From positions 1 to 44,442 of the forward strand of contig JABDEH010000003.1 in NCBI GenBank assembly GCA_013287215.1: 44,442 nucleotides of DNA, in the 5' to 3' direction. This document shows positions 7,595-15,406 of this stretch, piece by piece. The position numbers were made by a program, and so were the translations under genes. A model generated the notes under the pieces. That model did no database searches. It was not told where the DNA came from and worked only from the letters and a program-made list of their open reading frames with translations. Origin of the DNA: Chlamydiota bacterium. GTDB taxonomy: Bacteria; Chlamydiota; Chlamydiia; Chlamydiales; Rhabdochlamydiaceae. Position 1 is the first letter of the stretch. Each line of letters starts with the position of its first letter.

Positions 7595-7715
7595 TGAACC
7601 TCGGCCTTAAGGCCGGGGATTGTTACTGCGTCTTGGGAGGGGCTTCGACCCCCTCCCAAATCGTTTTTTTTGAAAATACCCGGCCCTTAAGGGCCGGGTT
7701 TCCGCCGGAGGACGG
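7595..7715 (+). repeat. 120-bp three-hairpin cassette with built-in ribosome site, copy B
   Basis: This second copy of the element at 4362-4481 differs by about five substitutions and one extra T. In the first hairpin a C-to-T change leaves a G-U pair in RNA. The second hairpin loses only its outermost pair. The third palindrome and CCGCCGGAGGACGG are unchanged. It lies between sctJ and the CT560-like gene and again ends at the start codon, here ATG 7716. Confidence 0.85.
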
Positions 7716-8573
7716 ATGAACTTAAGCGCGCTGATTGCCTGCAGAGCTTTTTTGCAAAAGTGTCCGAAGGACAAAAGACAGGCGCTGCTCGGCTGCTTGG
7801 AGAGCCCGCTTCCAGAGGCGCCTTGGCGGGATTTGAGCCAAGGACTAACCCCCCTGCGCGTGCAGCTAAGCGAGGTTCACAGTTCCTGGCTCGCTCTTTT
7901 TTTGCGGACGCTGCCTGCGAACGACATCCCGCTTTTCCTCTCCCCGCTCTCTGAGAAGCAGATCAAAGAATTAAAGAAGGTCCTCCTCTTTACCAACACG
8001 CTCCTCCCGCTGACCCCGCTCGCCAAACGCTTCTTTGAAGAAGCCTGGTGGGATCATTTAACCAAGGAATACAAAGACCTTCTTCCCATCGATTTCCTTC
8101 CCCCGTCCCCATTAAATTCCCTCCTCACCCTGTCGTCGCAGAACTTCCGCCTTCTCCTCTCCCTCTTAGGGATGCGCGATGTCGCTGTTGAAATGCCCCA
8201 GATCATCGAGACCGTCAAGCTAAAAAAAATTGAAGAGTCTCTCTCTTACGAACAGCAAAAATATTTAAAAACATTGAGACAGCACAAAGAACCGGTGGTG
8301 TTCAGCAAAATGGGGCTCGGCAAATGGGATGGCAATCCCGCAACCCTCTCCGCCTCCATCCTGCAGCGCGGCCTCAACCGCCTCGCCAAAGCAATTGGGT
8401 TGGAAAACGGCAGCCTGCGGTGGCATTTAAGCCGCCGGATGGACACCGCCCAGGCAGACCAGCTGGAAAAATTTGCGACACCGGTCGAGACAAAAGTTCA
8501 AGGCATCCTCACCTCTCAGGTCGAGGGGCTTCTTTCCCACCTTAAAACCTCACCCCACGGGACAGCCTCATGA
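7716..8573 (+). CDS. Type III secretion cluster protein, positional homologue of Chlamydia CT560
   Basis: The 285-residue protein is soluble, rich in leucine and helix, and has no signal peptide or membrane segment. I recognise it by position only. In Chlamydia trachomatis the gene between sctJ (CT559) and sctL (CT561) is CT560, of similar size. Several systems have an SctK-type sorting-platform protein at this place; whether this is one is an inference. It starts at ATG 7716, preceded by GGAGG supplied by the 120-bp cassette. Its stop overlaps the ATG of sctL (ATGA), so the two are translated together and probably act together on the cytoplasmic sorting platform. Confidence 0.65.
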   Translation: MNLSALIACRAFLQKCPKDKRQALLGCLESPLPEAPWRDLSQGLTPLRVQLSEVHSSWLALFLRTLPANDIPLFLSPLSEKQIKELKKVLLFTNTLLPLTPLAKRFFEEAWWDHLTKEYKDLLPIDFLPPSPLNSLLTLSSQNFRLLLSLLGMRDVAVEMPQIIETVKLKKIEESLSYEQQKYLKTLRQHKEPVVFSKMGLGKWDGNPATLSASILQRGLNRLAKAIGLENGSLRWHLSRRMDTAQADQLEKFATPVETKVQGILTSQVEGLLSHLKTSPHGTAS

Positions 8574-9199
8574 AATTCTTTTCCCTTATCTTTCAAGGCG
8601 AACTCCATCCGGCCAAAGGAACAAAAATCCTGCGCAAGGAGGAATTTAGCACCTTGCTCACCGCAGAAGAAGTCCTGAAAAAAGCAGAGGAAGATCGAGA
8701 GGCCCTCCGCAAGCAGACCGAGCTGGAGTGCATTACCCTGCGCGAAAAGGCGGAGAAAGAGGGCTTTGACGAAGGGCTTTCTCAGTTTAATGAACATTTG
8801 GTCCGGTTCGACCAAGAAATTGCCCGGCTGCGCCACGAAATGCAGCAGCTGGCCCTTCCCCTCGTCCTCAAAGCCGCCCAGAAAATTGTCGGCAAGCAGC
8901 TCGAACTCAGCCCTGAAACCATCGTCGACATCGTCATGCAGGCGATGGCCCCCGCCGTGCAAAATCGGCGCGTGATCATTTACGTCAACAAAGATGATAA
9001 AGACCTCCTAGAGAAGAACAAGCCCCGCCTGAAAGAAATTTTAGAGCAAGTCGACAGCTTTTCCATTCAGGAACGGGCCGATGTAGAAAAAGGAGGTTGT
9101 ATTATCGTCACCGAAGCTGGCATTATCAATGCAACGATGGAAAACCAATGGCGCGCTCTCGAGGCCGCCTTTACAAAATTCATGAAGCCAAAAGTGTAA
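8570..9199 (+). CDS. sctL: Type III secretion stator protein SctL
   Basis: SctL (YscL, HrpE/FliH family) links the export ATPase SctN to the sorting platform and regulates it. The N-terminal third is a charged helical region, EEVLKKAEEDREALRKQTEL. It is followed by the conserved LALPLVLKAAQKIVGKQLEL and the C-terminal VEKGGCIIVTEAGIINATME, which resembles the V- and F-type ATPase stator subunits. The length of 209 residues is normal. It overlaps the previous gene by four bases and leads straight into sctR. Confidence 0.9.
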   Translation: MKFFSLIFQGELHPAKGTKILRKEEFSTLLTAEEVLKKAEEDREALRKQTELECITLREKAEKEGFDEGLSQFNEHLVRFDQEIARLRHEMQQLALPLVLKAAQKIVGKQLELSPETIVDIVMQAMAPAVQNRRVIIYVNKDDKDLLEKNKPRLKEILEQVDSFSIQERADVEKGGCIIVTEAGIINATMENQWRALEAAFTKFMKPKV

Positions 9200-9204
9200 A
9201 AATA

Positions 9205-9954
9205 ATGAAAACATTTTTCCTCATCCTCTTCTTTGCCGTATCCGCCGCAGCGATGGCGGCAGATGCCGGCGCCCCCGCAGCGCCCCCATCGCCCACCCTG
9301 AATACGGAACTCGCCGTCCTCGCGGGCCTGGCCATTCTCCCCTTTGCCGTTATGCTCCTCACTTCCTATGTGAAAATTGTCGTCGTCCTCTCGCTGCTGC
9401 GCAACGCCCTCGGCGTCCAGCAGTCGCCCCCTAACCAAGTACTCAACGGAATCGCCCTCTTGATGACGATCTATGTGATGTTCCCCACCGGCCTTGCCAT
9501 GTATACTGCCGCAGAGGAAGCGATCAAAACCTCACCGCCCCAGACACTTGTTTCCGGAGCCAGCGCCCAGTACATCATCAATATCGTCGACAAGTCCAAA
9601 GAACCCATGCGCGGCTTTTTACAAAGAAACTCGATGGAAAAGCATATCAGCAGCTTCTATCAGCTGGCCTATAAATCCTTTCCCGAACCGTTTAAGCAAG
9701 AGCTTAAACCAGCGGACTTCATCGTCCTCATCCCGGCCTTCATCACCTCCCAGCTCAAAGCGGCCTTTGAAATCGGGGTCCTCATTTACCTTCCCTTCTT
9801 TGTCATCGACCTCGTCACCTCGAATATCCTGCTTGCCATGGGGATGATGATGCTCTCTCCGCTGACCATCGCCCTCCCGTTAAAATTGCTGCTCGTCGTC
9901 ATGGTTGACGGCTGGACCCTCATCATCCAAGGACTCGTCCTCACATTTAGGTAA
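9205..9954 (+). CDS. sctR: Type III secretion export gate protein SctR
   Basis: SctR (YscR/FliP) forms the core of the export gate in the inner membrane with SctS and SctT. The chosen start, ATG 9205, gives a signal-like N-terminus (MKTFFLILFFAVSAAAMAA). The family region follows: LPFAVMLLTSYVKIVVVLSL, LRNALGVQQSPPNQVLNGIA and FIVLIPAFITSQLKAAFEIG. The C-terminal region has MGMMMLSPLTIALPLKLLL. A longer reading frame from 9097 would overlap sctL and adds no conserved sequence. The protein has 249 residues. Confidence 0.94.
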   Translation: MKTFFLILFFAVSAAAMAADAGAPAAPPSPTLNTELAVLAGLAILPFAVMLLTSYVKIVVVLSLLRNALGVQQSPPNQVLNGIALLMTIYVMFPTGLAMYTAAEEAIKTSPPQTLVSGASAQYIINIVDKSKEPMRGFLQRNSMEKHISSFYQLAYKSFPEPFKQELKPADFIVLIPAFITSQLKAAFEIGVLIYLPFFVIDLVTSNILLAMGMMMLSPLTIALPLKLLLVVMVDGWTLIIQGLVLTFR

Positions 9955-9958
9955 TTGC

Positions 9959-10228
9959 ATGTTCTCTGCAGAAATCTATCAGCTCTGCTACCAGGCCCTT
10001 CTTCTGATCCTCATCCTGTCGGGCCCGCCCATTATTATCAGCATGGCCCTCGGCCTCTTTGTCGCCATCTTCCAGGCCGCAACGCAGATCCAAGAGCAGA
10101 CCCTCTCTTTCACCGTGAAACTTGTAGCCGTGATCATCACCCTGATCCTCATGGGCGGCTGGCTGGGAGCGCAAATCCTCCAATTTGCAAGCAACATCCT
10201 GACCAACTTCCCCAAATGGACCTACTGA
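9959..10228 (+). CDS. sctS: Type III secretion export gate protein SctS
   Basis: SctS (YscS/FliQ) is a small export gate subunit with two transmembrane helical hairpins. The 89-residue product starts MFSAEIYQLCYQALLLILIL and contains ATQIQEQTLSFTVKL, the cytoplasmic loop conserved in the family. The ATG lies four bases after the sctR stop. No strong ribosome site is visible, consistent with coupling to sctR. Confidence 0.93.
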   Translation: MFSAEIYQLCYQALLLILILSGPPIIISMALGLFVAIFQAATQIQEQTLSFTVKLVAVIITLILMGGWLGAQILQFASNILTNFPKWTY

Positions 10229-10231
10229 TCC

Positions 10232-11059
10232 ATGGATGATTACCTCTCCTATTTCCAGAACTTCCCCAACATGACCTTGAACGCGCTGCTCTTCTATTTC
10301 CTTTTGGGCCTCATGCGGATCGGCCCGATCGTCTCCATGGCCCCTTTCCTCGGAGCAAAACTTCCCGCTCCCGTCAAAATGGGCCTTGCCATTTCGCTCA
10401 CGATCATCCTCCTTCCCATGCTGGTATCGACCATGACATCCCCCATCGGCCTCGACTCCTATGACATGATCGTCTACGGGCTCAAAGAATTCTTCATCGG
10501 GATCATCCTGGGCACCATCGTCGGCATCCCCTTTTATATCGCCCAGTCCTCAGGCGTCCTCATCGACTTCCTCCGGGGTTCTTCCTCTCTCATGGTCCAG
10601 GACCCCATCATGCAGTCCCAAGTTTCCTCCATCGGGATGCTCTACAACTACGTGTTCATCGTCCTCTTTTTTCAAATCGGCGGCCCCTTCATCTTTTTCA
10701 ACGCCGTCCTTCACTCCTACAGCCTCATGCCTGTGGACACTTTTTTCAATCCCACCTTTTTCAACCTCGCCCAGCCCCTTTGGCAAATGATCCTCGGGCT
10801 CCTCACCCGCTTCCTCACCCTTTCCATCCAGCTCGCCGCCCCCTCCATCGTGGGAATCCTCATGGCAGAGATGTTCCTCGGCATCGCCAACCGACTCGCT
10901 CCCCAGGTCCAAATCGCCTTCCTCGGCATGTCCATCAAGTCCCTCCTCGGCATCGCCCTCCTCTGCGCCGCCTGGTTCTTCATCCTCGACCAGCTGAGCA
11001 CACAGGCTCTCCTCTGGCTCACCGATCTGGATAACATCCTTCCCGCCCTCCGCCAATAG
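10232..11059 (+). CDS. sctT: Type III secretion export gate protein SctT
   Basis: SctT (YscT/FliR) closes the export gate spiral. The 275-residue protein has six or more hydrophobic segments and the family motifs RIGPIVSMAPFLGAKLPAPV, GIPFYIAQSSGVLIDFLRG and the C-terminal MAEMFLGIANRLAPQVQIAF. It starts three bases after sctS. The gene order R-S-T is the standard one. No sctU or sctV is in the window. Confidence 0.94.
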   Translation: MDDYLSYFQNFPNMTLNALLFYFLLGLMRIGPIVSMAPFLGAKLPAPVKMGLAISLTIILLPMLVSTMTSPIGLDSYDMIVYGLKEFFIGIILGTIVGIPFYIAQSSGVLIDFLRGSSSLMVQDPIMQSQVSSIGMLYNYVFIVLFFQIGGPFIFFNAVLHSYSLMPVDTFFNPTFFNLAQPLWQMILGLLTRFLTLSIQLAAPSIVGILMAEMFLGIANRLAPQVQIAFLGMSIKSLLGIALLCAAWFFILDQLSTQALLWLTDLDNILPALRQ

Positions 11060-11433
11060 TCTCCCCTAACGTGCCCATGCCCGATCCTACGTTTACAGAC
11101 TAATGTAAATTTAACAGTTCAACGCAAAGGCGCCTCACCCTGCACACCCGACCTTCTCTTTTTTTCAGAAAAAGCATGACCTCCAATAGAGACATTTGAG
11201 CCTGTAACAAAAAAAATCACTTCAACAGAAATAAACACAAACCATTACCCCTAAGTTTGTTAAATATGATATTGCCGCAAAAAAAAAACCATTTTTTTGC
11301 CCATAAAATTTCTTGTTGACCATAAATCATACTAAAAATTACAGTAAGCCTATTAAGAGGTTCCATTGGAATGTCGATGGCGCCGCGAATGTTTCGAACT
11401 TTATTAACTGATCCAAACCCAGGGGGATCTTAT
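11060..11433. other. Intergenic region before the first porin gene
   Basis: I see no gene in this gap. It contains a GGGCACG-type repeat in reverse (11069-11091) and a CGCAAAG-type repeat (11111-11134). An A10/T7 hairpin bounded by GC lies at 11277-11300. A possible -35 box, TTGACC, is at about 11315 with only a weak -10 match downstream. The leader of the porin gene, AT-rich up to about 11340, ends with GGGGGAT just before ATG 11434. Confidence 0.5.
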
Positions 11434-12723
11434 ATGAACCTGAATCTGAAAAAGGTGCTGCCAGTAGCGGCCGCATCATTCTTGAGTATCACAAGCTTTC
11501 TTCAAGCTGATGCTTGTGCCACTTGTCCAGAAGTTAAACCGATGGGCGAATGCAAAAACCCATTCGTGCCAGCAACAAATCCATGTGCGATCGGCGTGGT
11601 TAATCCAAACGCTAGACCTCACGTTAACTGTGCCCGTGCGACATTCTCAGCAGAACTGCTTTACTGGAATGCCTACGAAGACGGCCTCGAGTATGCGATC
11701 TCTAATACAGAAGCGCCTAACCTAGCCAGCAACCAGATTTCCTTAACCCACTCCTCTTCGTATTACAACGGGGACGTCTTGAATATCGATAGAAAATGGG
11801 ATTATGGATTTAGATTCGGCCTCGGCTATGTTCTCACTCATGACGGTTGGGACCTTGAAGCCATGTGGACGCATTATAGAAGCAATGCTTCTGATGATGT
11901 AGTCGCCGACTCCAACACAACAACCGCCAGAATTTATACCCTCTGGTCGGCCATTGCTCCCGGTGCCACAGATCTTCTCAATTTAGCGCCCACCAGTTTG
12001 GTAGATCCTATTGCCGCGGAAGCAACCACTTCTTGGAGATTGCACCTCGACTTAATCGACCTCGAATTGGGCCGTGCCTTCTATACAAGTAGATATTTAA
12101 CTCTGAGACCGCACATTGGTTTAAGAGGCGCTTCTATCGATCAACACTATGATATCACCTATCTAGGCGGAAGCTTCCGTGAAGCAATCATCGCTACCCT
12201 CCCGCTTAACTTAACAGATGAGATCTCGATGAAAGACAATTTCCGCGGTATCGGCGTACGCGGCGGTTTGAACTCTCAGTGGCATTGGAGCAGCGGTTGC
12301 GGAGGAGACTGGAGCTTCTTCGGAAATGTCGCTCTATCTATGATCTACGGACATTTCAAGGTTACTCAAGAGGAAGCGGTCATCGATAGCAATTCGATCG
12401 ACAGTATTCCTAGCGGACCTGTCAATATCTTAGATGTGGAAAATTCATTCCGCGCTTCTAGGGCCATGACAGACCTCGCGCTGGGACTTCGCTATGACTA
12501 TGACTGCTGCGATGCAGATTATCACATCGCCGTCTGGTTTGCTTGGGAACACCACATTGCGTTCGATATGAACCAGTGGGTTCGTTACACAAGCACAGAT
12601 AACGTAGCGGGTACTCCAGGCCACTTGCTCCCATCAAGTCCAGCTACCTATACAATGTATGCACCTGAGAACGGCGATTTGACCACACAAGGCTGGTCCG
12701 TCGGTTTCAGCTTAGATTTCTAA
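11434..12723 (+). CDS. MOMP-like outer membrane porin, Cys-rich N-terminus (paralogue 1)
   Basis: The 429-residue precursor has a signal peptide, MNLNLKKVLPVAAAS..LQA, cleaved before DACATC. The mature protein starts with a Cys-rich segment, CATCPEVKPMGEC and then NPC. A beta-barrel region follows with alternating aromatic and polar residues and the family motifs KWDYGFRFGLGY, HDGWDLEAMWTH and LELGRAFYTSRYLTLRPHIG. It ends in a terminal strand finishing in Phe (GWSVGFSLDF), needed for barrel assembly. The pattern matches the Legionella-OMP/MOMP-like pore family that is expanded in environmental chlamydiae. The ATG at 11434 has GGGGGAT upstream; an in-frame ATG at 11371 would bury the signal peptide. 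Codon use is less GC-rich than in paralogue 2. Confidence 0.87.
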   Translation: MNLNLKKVLPVAAASFLSITSFLQADACATCPEVKPMGECKNPFVPATNPCAIGVVNPNARPHVNCARATFSAELLYWNAYEDGLEYAISNTEAPNLASNQISLTHSSSYYNGDVLNIDRKWDYGFRFGLGYVLTHDGWDLEAMWTHYRSNASDDVVADSNTTTARIYTLWSAIAPGATDLLNLAPTSLVDPIAAEATTSWRLHLDLIDLELGRAFYTSRYLTLRPHIGLRGASIDQHYDITYLGGSFREAIIATLPLNLTDEISMKDNFRGIGVRGGLNSQWHWSSGCGGDWSFFGNVALSMIYGHFKVTQEEAVIDSNSIDSIPSGPVNILDVENSFRASRAMTDLALGLRYDYDCCDADYHIAVWFAWEHHIAFDMNQWVRYTSTDNVAGTPGHLLPSSPATYTMYAPENGDLTTQGWSVGFSLDF

Positions 12724-12748
12724 GAAATCTTAAGTTCCAAGGATCGCT

Positions 12749-12787
12749 TAAACCTAGGTTTAGTTTCTAAACCTAGGTTTTTTCTTT
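12749..12787 (+). terminator. Rho-independent terminator after porin 1
   Basis: Two copies of AAACCTAGGTTT (12750-12761 and 12769-12780) form a 12-bp stem with a 7-base loop, followed by a T-run. Each arm is itself a palindrome. Confidence 0.85.
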
Positions 12788-12815
12788 GACGAAATATTTA
12801 TCAAGAACCTAAAGT
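12786..12815 (+). promoter_or_regulatory. Putative promoter of porin 2
   Basis: TTGACG at 12786 is followed after 18 bases by TAAAGT at 12810. This gives a leader of about 28 bases with GGGAG before ATG 12851. The -10 match is moderate. Confidence 0.45.
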
Positions 12816-12850
12816 AGCAACGAACATCACTCAACATCGGGAGACACATC

Positions 12851-14113
12851 ATGAGTTTAAAAATTGCAGCTGCATCCCTCTTAAGCATCACAAGCTTCCT
12901 CCATGCTGATTCGTGCGCAACATGTCCCGAGATCAAACCCGCAGGCGCCTGCAGCACTCCCTTCGTTCCCGCAACCAATCCCTGCTCCTTGGGCATGATT
13001 AATCCCCATGCGCGTCCCCACGTTGATTGCGCGCGCGCCGTCGTCACCTTAGAAGGCCTTCTGTGGACTGCGCATCTGGACGGACTCCAGTTTGCCATCA
13101 AAAACACGGAAGCCGCGAACCTTGCCGCAAGCCAAGTCTCGTTAAATCACTCTTCACCCTTCTACGATGCTGATCTTCTCCATCCTAAGAGCAAATGGGA
13201 CTATGGATACCGCTTAGGGTTAGGATACGATTGGACCCATGACGGATGGGATCTTTACGCAGATTGGACCCACCTCAGGACAACGGCAACTCAACATGTG
13301 GACATCGACCTCCAAATGGTTCCCCGTCGCGTCTATGCCCTCTATACCGCTGTAGTTCCAGGATCTGAAAATGCGCTCGGCGTCTCCGACCTGAGCACGA
13401 CCGCTAGGACCGTCAATCCCACAGCCGATAGCATCGATGCCCGCTGGAAGCTCCACTTTGACCTAATCGACCTAGAACTCGGCCGCGAGTTTTACACCAG
13501 CCGGTACCTCACCTTAAGGCCTCACGTCGGCCTGCGCGGCGCCTCAATCCGCCAAAAATATGATATTGATTATAACGGAGGCACCTTTACAGAAACCGGT
13601 ATCCCTTTAGTGGACGACGTCGATTTCAAAAACAACTTCTGGGGCGTCGGCGTCCGCGGCGGCCTGAACTCGGAGTGGCACTGGACGCGAAGCTGCGGAG
13701 GAGATTGGAGCTTCTACGGCAACCTCGCACTCTCACTCGTCTATGGACGTTTCGACATTGAGCAAAATGAGACGGTGCAAAACACCAATGGGATCGACAG
13801 CGTCCTCGGAGGCAGTCTCAATATCCTCTCCACGGAAAGCAGCTTCAGGGACTCGCGCGCCATGACAGACCTAGCCCTTGGCCTCCGCTACGACCGCGAC
13901 TGCTGCGATGCCGACTACCACTTAGCCCTCTGGCTCGGTTGGGAGCAGCACATTGTGTTCAATATGAACCAGTGGATTTATTACAACTCCATTTCAGCGC
14001 CCGGCGGCGGCCACACCGCGCCCACTAGCCCTGCGACTTATACATTCTACGCCCCGCAAGAGGGCGACCTGACCACAGAAGGGTGGACATTGGGCCTCGA
14101 AGTTGACTTTTAG
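12851..14113 (+). CDS. MOMP-like outer membrane porin, Cys-rich N-terminus (paralogue 2)
   Basis: A tandem paralogue of the preceding gene (420 residues). A short signal peptide (MSLKIAAASLLSITSFLHA) precedes the Cys-rich segment SCATCPEIKPAGAC and NPC. The barrel motifs are nearly identical to paralogue 1: KWDYGYRLGLGY, HDGWDLYADWTH, LELGREFYTSRYLTLRPHVG and CCDADYHLALWLGWEQH. The terminal strand is GWTLGLEVDF. Codon use is clearly more GC-rich than in paralogue 1, so the duplication is not recent. Expression probably starts from the promoter at 12786, just after the terminator of the first gene. Confidence 0.87.
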   Translation: MSLKIAAASLLSITSFLHADSCATCPEIKPAGACSTPFVPATNPCSLGMINPHARPHVDCARAVVTLEGLLWTAHLDGLQFAIKNTEAANLAASQVSLNHSSPFYDADLLHPKSKWDYGYRLGLGYDWTHDGWDLYADWTHLRTTATQHVDIDLQMVPRRVYALYTAVVPGSENALGVSDLSTTARTVNPTADSIDARWKLHFDLIDLELGREFYTSRYLTLRPHVGLRGASIRQKYDIDYNGGTFTETGIPLVDDVDFKNNFWGVGVRGGLNSEWHWTRSCGGDWSFYGNLALSLVYGRFDIEQNETVQNTNGIDSVLGGSLNILSTESSFRDSRAMTDLALGLRYDRDCCDADYHLALWLGWEQHIVFNMNQWIYYNSISAPGGGHTAPTSPATYTFYAPQEGDLTTEGWTLGLEVDF

Positions 14114-14126
14114 AGCAAGAACGGTG

Positions 14127-14154
14127 TTGACCCAAAACTTATAAAATCTATAGA
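14127..14154 (+). promoter_or_regulatory. Promoter directly before porin 3
   Basis: TTGACC (14127) and TATAGA (14149) are separated by 16 bases. Only nine bases separate the -10 box from ATG 14164, so the leader would be two to three bases. An in-frame TAG at 14158 excludes a start further upstream. Confidence 0.6.
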
Positions 14155-14163
14155 GTTTAGACC

Positions 14164-15270
14164 ATGAATTGGGAAAGATTGTTGCCGCTAGAGGCAATTG
14201 CCTCACTAGTCTCTTTTGCGCTCGTGAGCGAACTGGCTGCCGCTGAAGACATGCAAATCCGCAACCTCGACAGCCGCCTCTCAGCCTTGGAGCAGAAACA
14301 ACAAAGCGGCGCGATGGGCAATCCTTCCGTCCGTCCCAGAATTTGCGAAGGGTACGACCTGCTTGCCACCGGAGATTTGCTCTATTGGCAAGCCAACGAG
14401 AATGGCCTCTCCTTCGTCATCAAGAATGAGCAAGACATGGGCCTCATCAATGACGGTCATTTCGTCGATCCCGACTTTAAATGGAATTGGGGATTCCGGG
14501 TGGGCCTCGGCTGCAATTTCTGCCACGACGGCTGGGACCTTTACGCCGCGTGGATCCATCTCATTAGCACCGCCGACGGCGACGCGACCCCTTCCACACA
14601 CGGCGAGCTCTATACCACCCTTAACAACACCCATGAAGCAACCTTCGACCAAAAGACGACCGCCTCCTCCGCAAAAGCCCACTGGGAGCTCACACTAGAT
14701 ATCGTGGATCTTGAGCTCGGCAGAGAATTCTTCACGAGCAAATGGCTCACCCTCAGGCCTCACTTCGGGCTCCGCGGCGCGTCGCTGCCCCAAGATTATC
14801 ATGTCGACTATTACGGAGGCACCTCGACCCTTCCCGGCGATGACAAGGTCTCCATCCATATGAAAAACCACTTCCATGGCGTTGGGCTGCGCGCGGGACT
14901 CAGCACCCAATGGATCCTAGGATGCGACTTTAGCCTCTACGGGAACGCCGCCGTCTCGATCCTCTTCGGCCGTTTTGAGATCACCGAGCACGAAGATGTC
15001 CTCCCGCTCAACATCGATCAACTCGGCGTCGCCCATGACTTCAATAGCCAAAGGACCGTCCTCGATCTTTCTGCAGGCATCCGTTGGGACAGAGATTTTT
15101 GCGAGGGCCGCTACCACACCGCCGTCCTGCTCGGCTGGGAAGAGCATACCTTCTACGGACAAAACCAGCTCATCCTCTTTTCTGACAACATCAAGCCCGG
15201 CGCTTACGTCTCCAACCTCGGCGATCTCAGCTTCCAAGGCGGCACCTTAAGCCTCCAGATCGACTTTTAG
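14164..15270 (+). CDS. MOMP-like outer membrane porin, coiled-coil N-terminus (paralogue 3)
   Basis: The 368-residue precursor has a signal peptide ending at about ...VSELAAA. The mature start is a short coiled coil, MQIRNLDSRLSALEQKQQ, in place of the Cys-rich segment of the first two porins. Barrel motifs are shared: FKWNWGFRVGLGC, HDGWDLYAAWIH, LELGREFFTSKWLTLRPHFG and a terminal LSLQIDF. It groups with the porin at 34637, which has the same kind of N-terminus. No ribosome site precedes the ATG, which lies almost at the predicted transcription start. Confidence 0.85.
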   Translation: MNWERLLPLEAIASLVSFALVSELAAAEDMQIRNLDSRLSALEQKQQSGAMGNPSVRPRICEGYDLLATGDLLYWQANENGLSFVIKNEQDMGLINDGHFVDPDFKWNWGFRVGLGCNFCHDGWDLYAAWIHLISTADGDATPSTHGELYTTLNNTHEATFDQKTTASSAKAHWELTLDIVDLELGREFFTSKWLTLRPHFGLRGASLPQDYHVDYYGGTSTLPGDDKVSIHMKNHFHGVGLRAGLSTQWILGCDFSLYGNAAVSILFGRFEITEHEDVLPLNIDQLGVAHDFNSQRTVLDLSAGIRWDRDFCEGRYHTAVLLGWEEHTFYGQNQLILFSDNIKPGAYVSNLGDLSFQGGTLSLQIDF

Positions 15271-15300
15271 AATTATGGTTAACGACTTAGCGTGATTAAG

Positions 15301-15384
15301 ACAGTTCAACGCAAAGGCGCGGAGACGCAAAGGAATCCGCTAAGGTTCTTTTAATTCTCTTTGCGTCTCTGCGGCTTTGCGTTA
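15301..15384. repeat. CGCAAAG-type repeat forming a long palindrome
   Basis: ACAGTTCAACGCAAAGGCGC and GGAGACGCAAAGG are followed, after about 25 bases, by CTCTTTGCGTCTCTGCGGC and TTTGCGTT in reverse. The pair can fold into an imperfect hairpin between two convergent genes (porin 3 and sufS), where it could act as a two-way transcription barrier. Confidence 0.7.
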
Positions 15385-15406
15385 AAAATTCCAGCAAAGC
15401 TGATAC

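Noticed and set aside
10550-11056. Open frame of 168 codons on the minus strand opposite sctT
   Set aside because: Strongly acidic antisense of a hydrophobic membrane protein; no start signal.
11277-11300. A10/T7 hairpin before porin 1 as a terminator of sctT
   Set aside because: It is more than 200 bases after sctT, the stem is almost only A-T pairs and no T-run follows the stem.
11371-11433. Upstream ATG as the start of porin 1
   Set aside because: It would put 21 extra residues before a good signal peptide. ATG 11434 has a ribosome site and fits porin 2.
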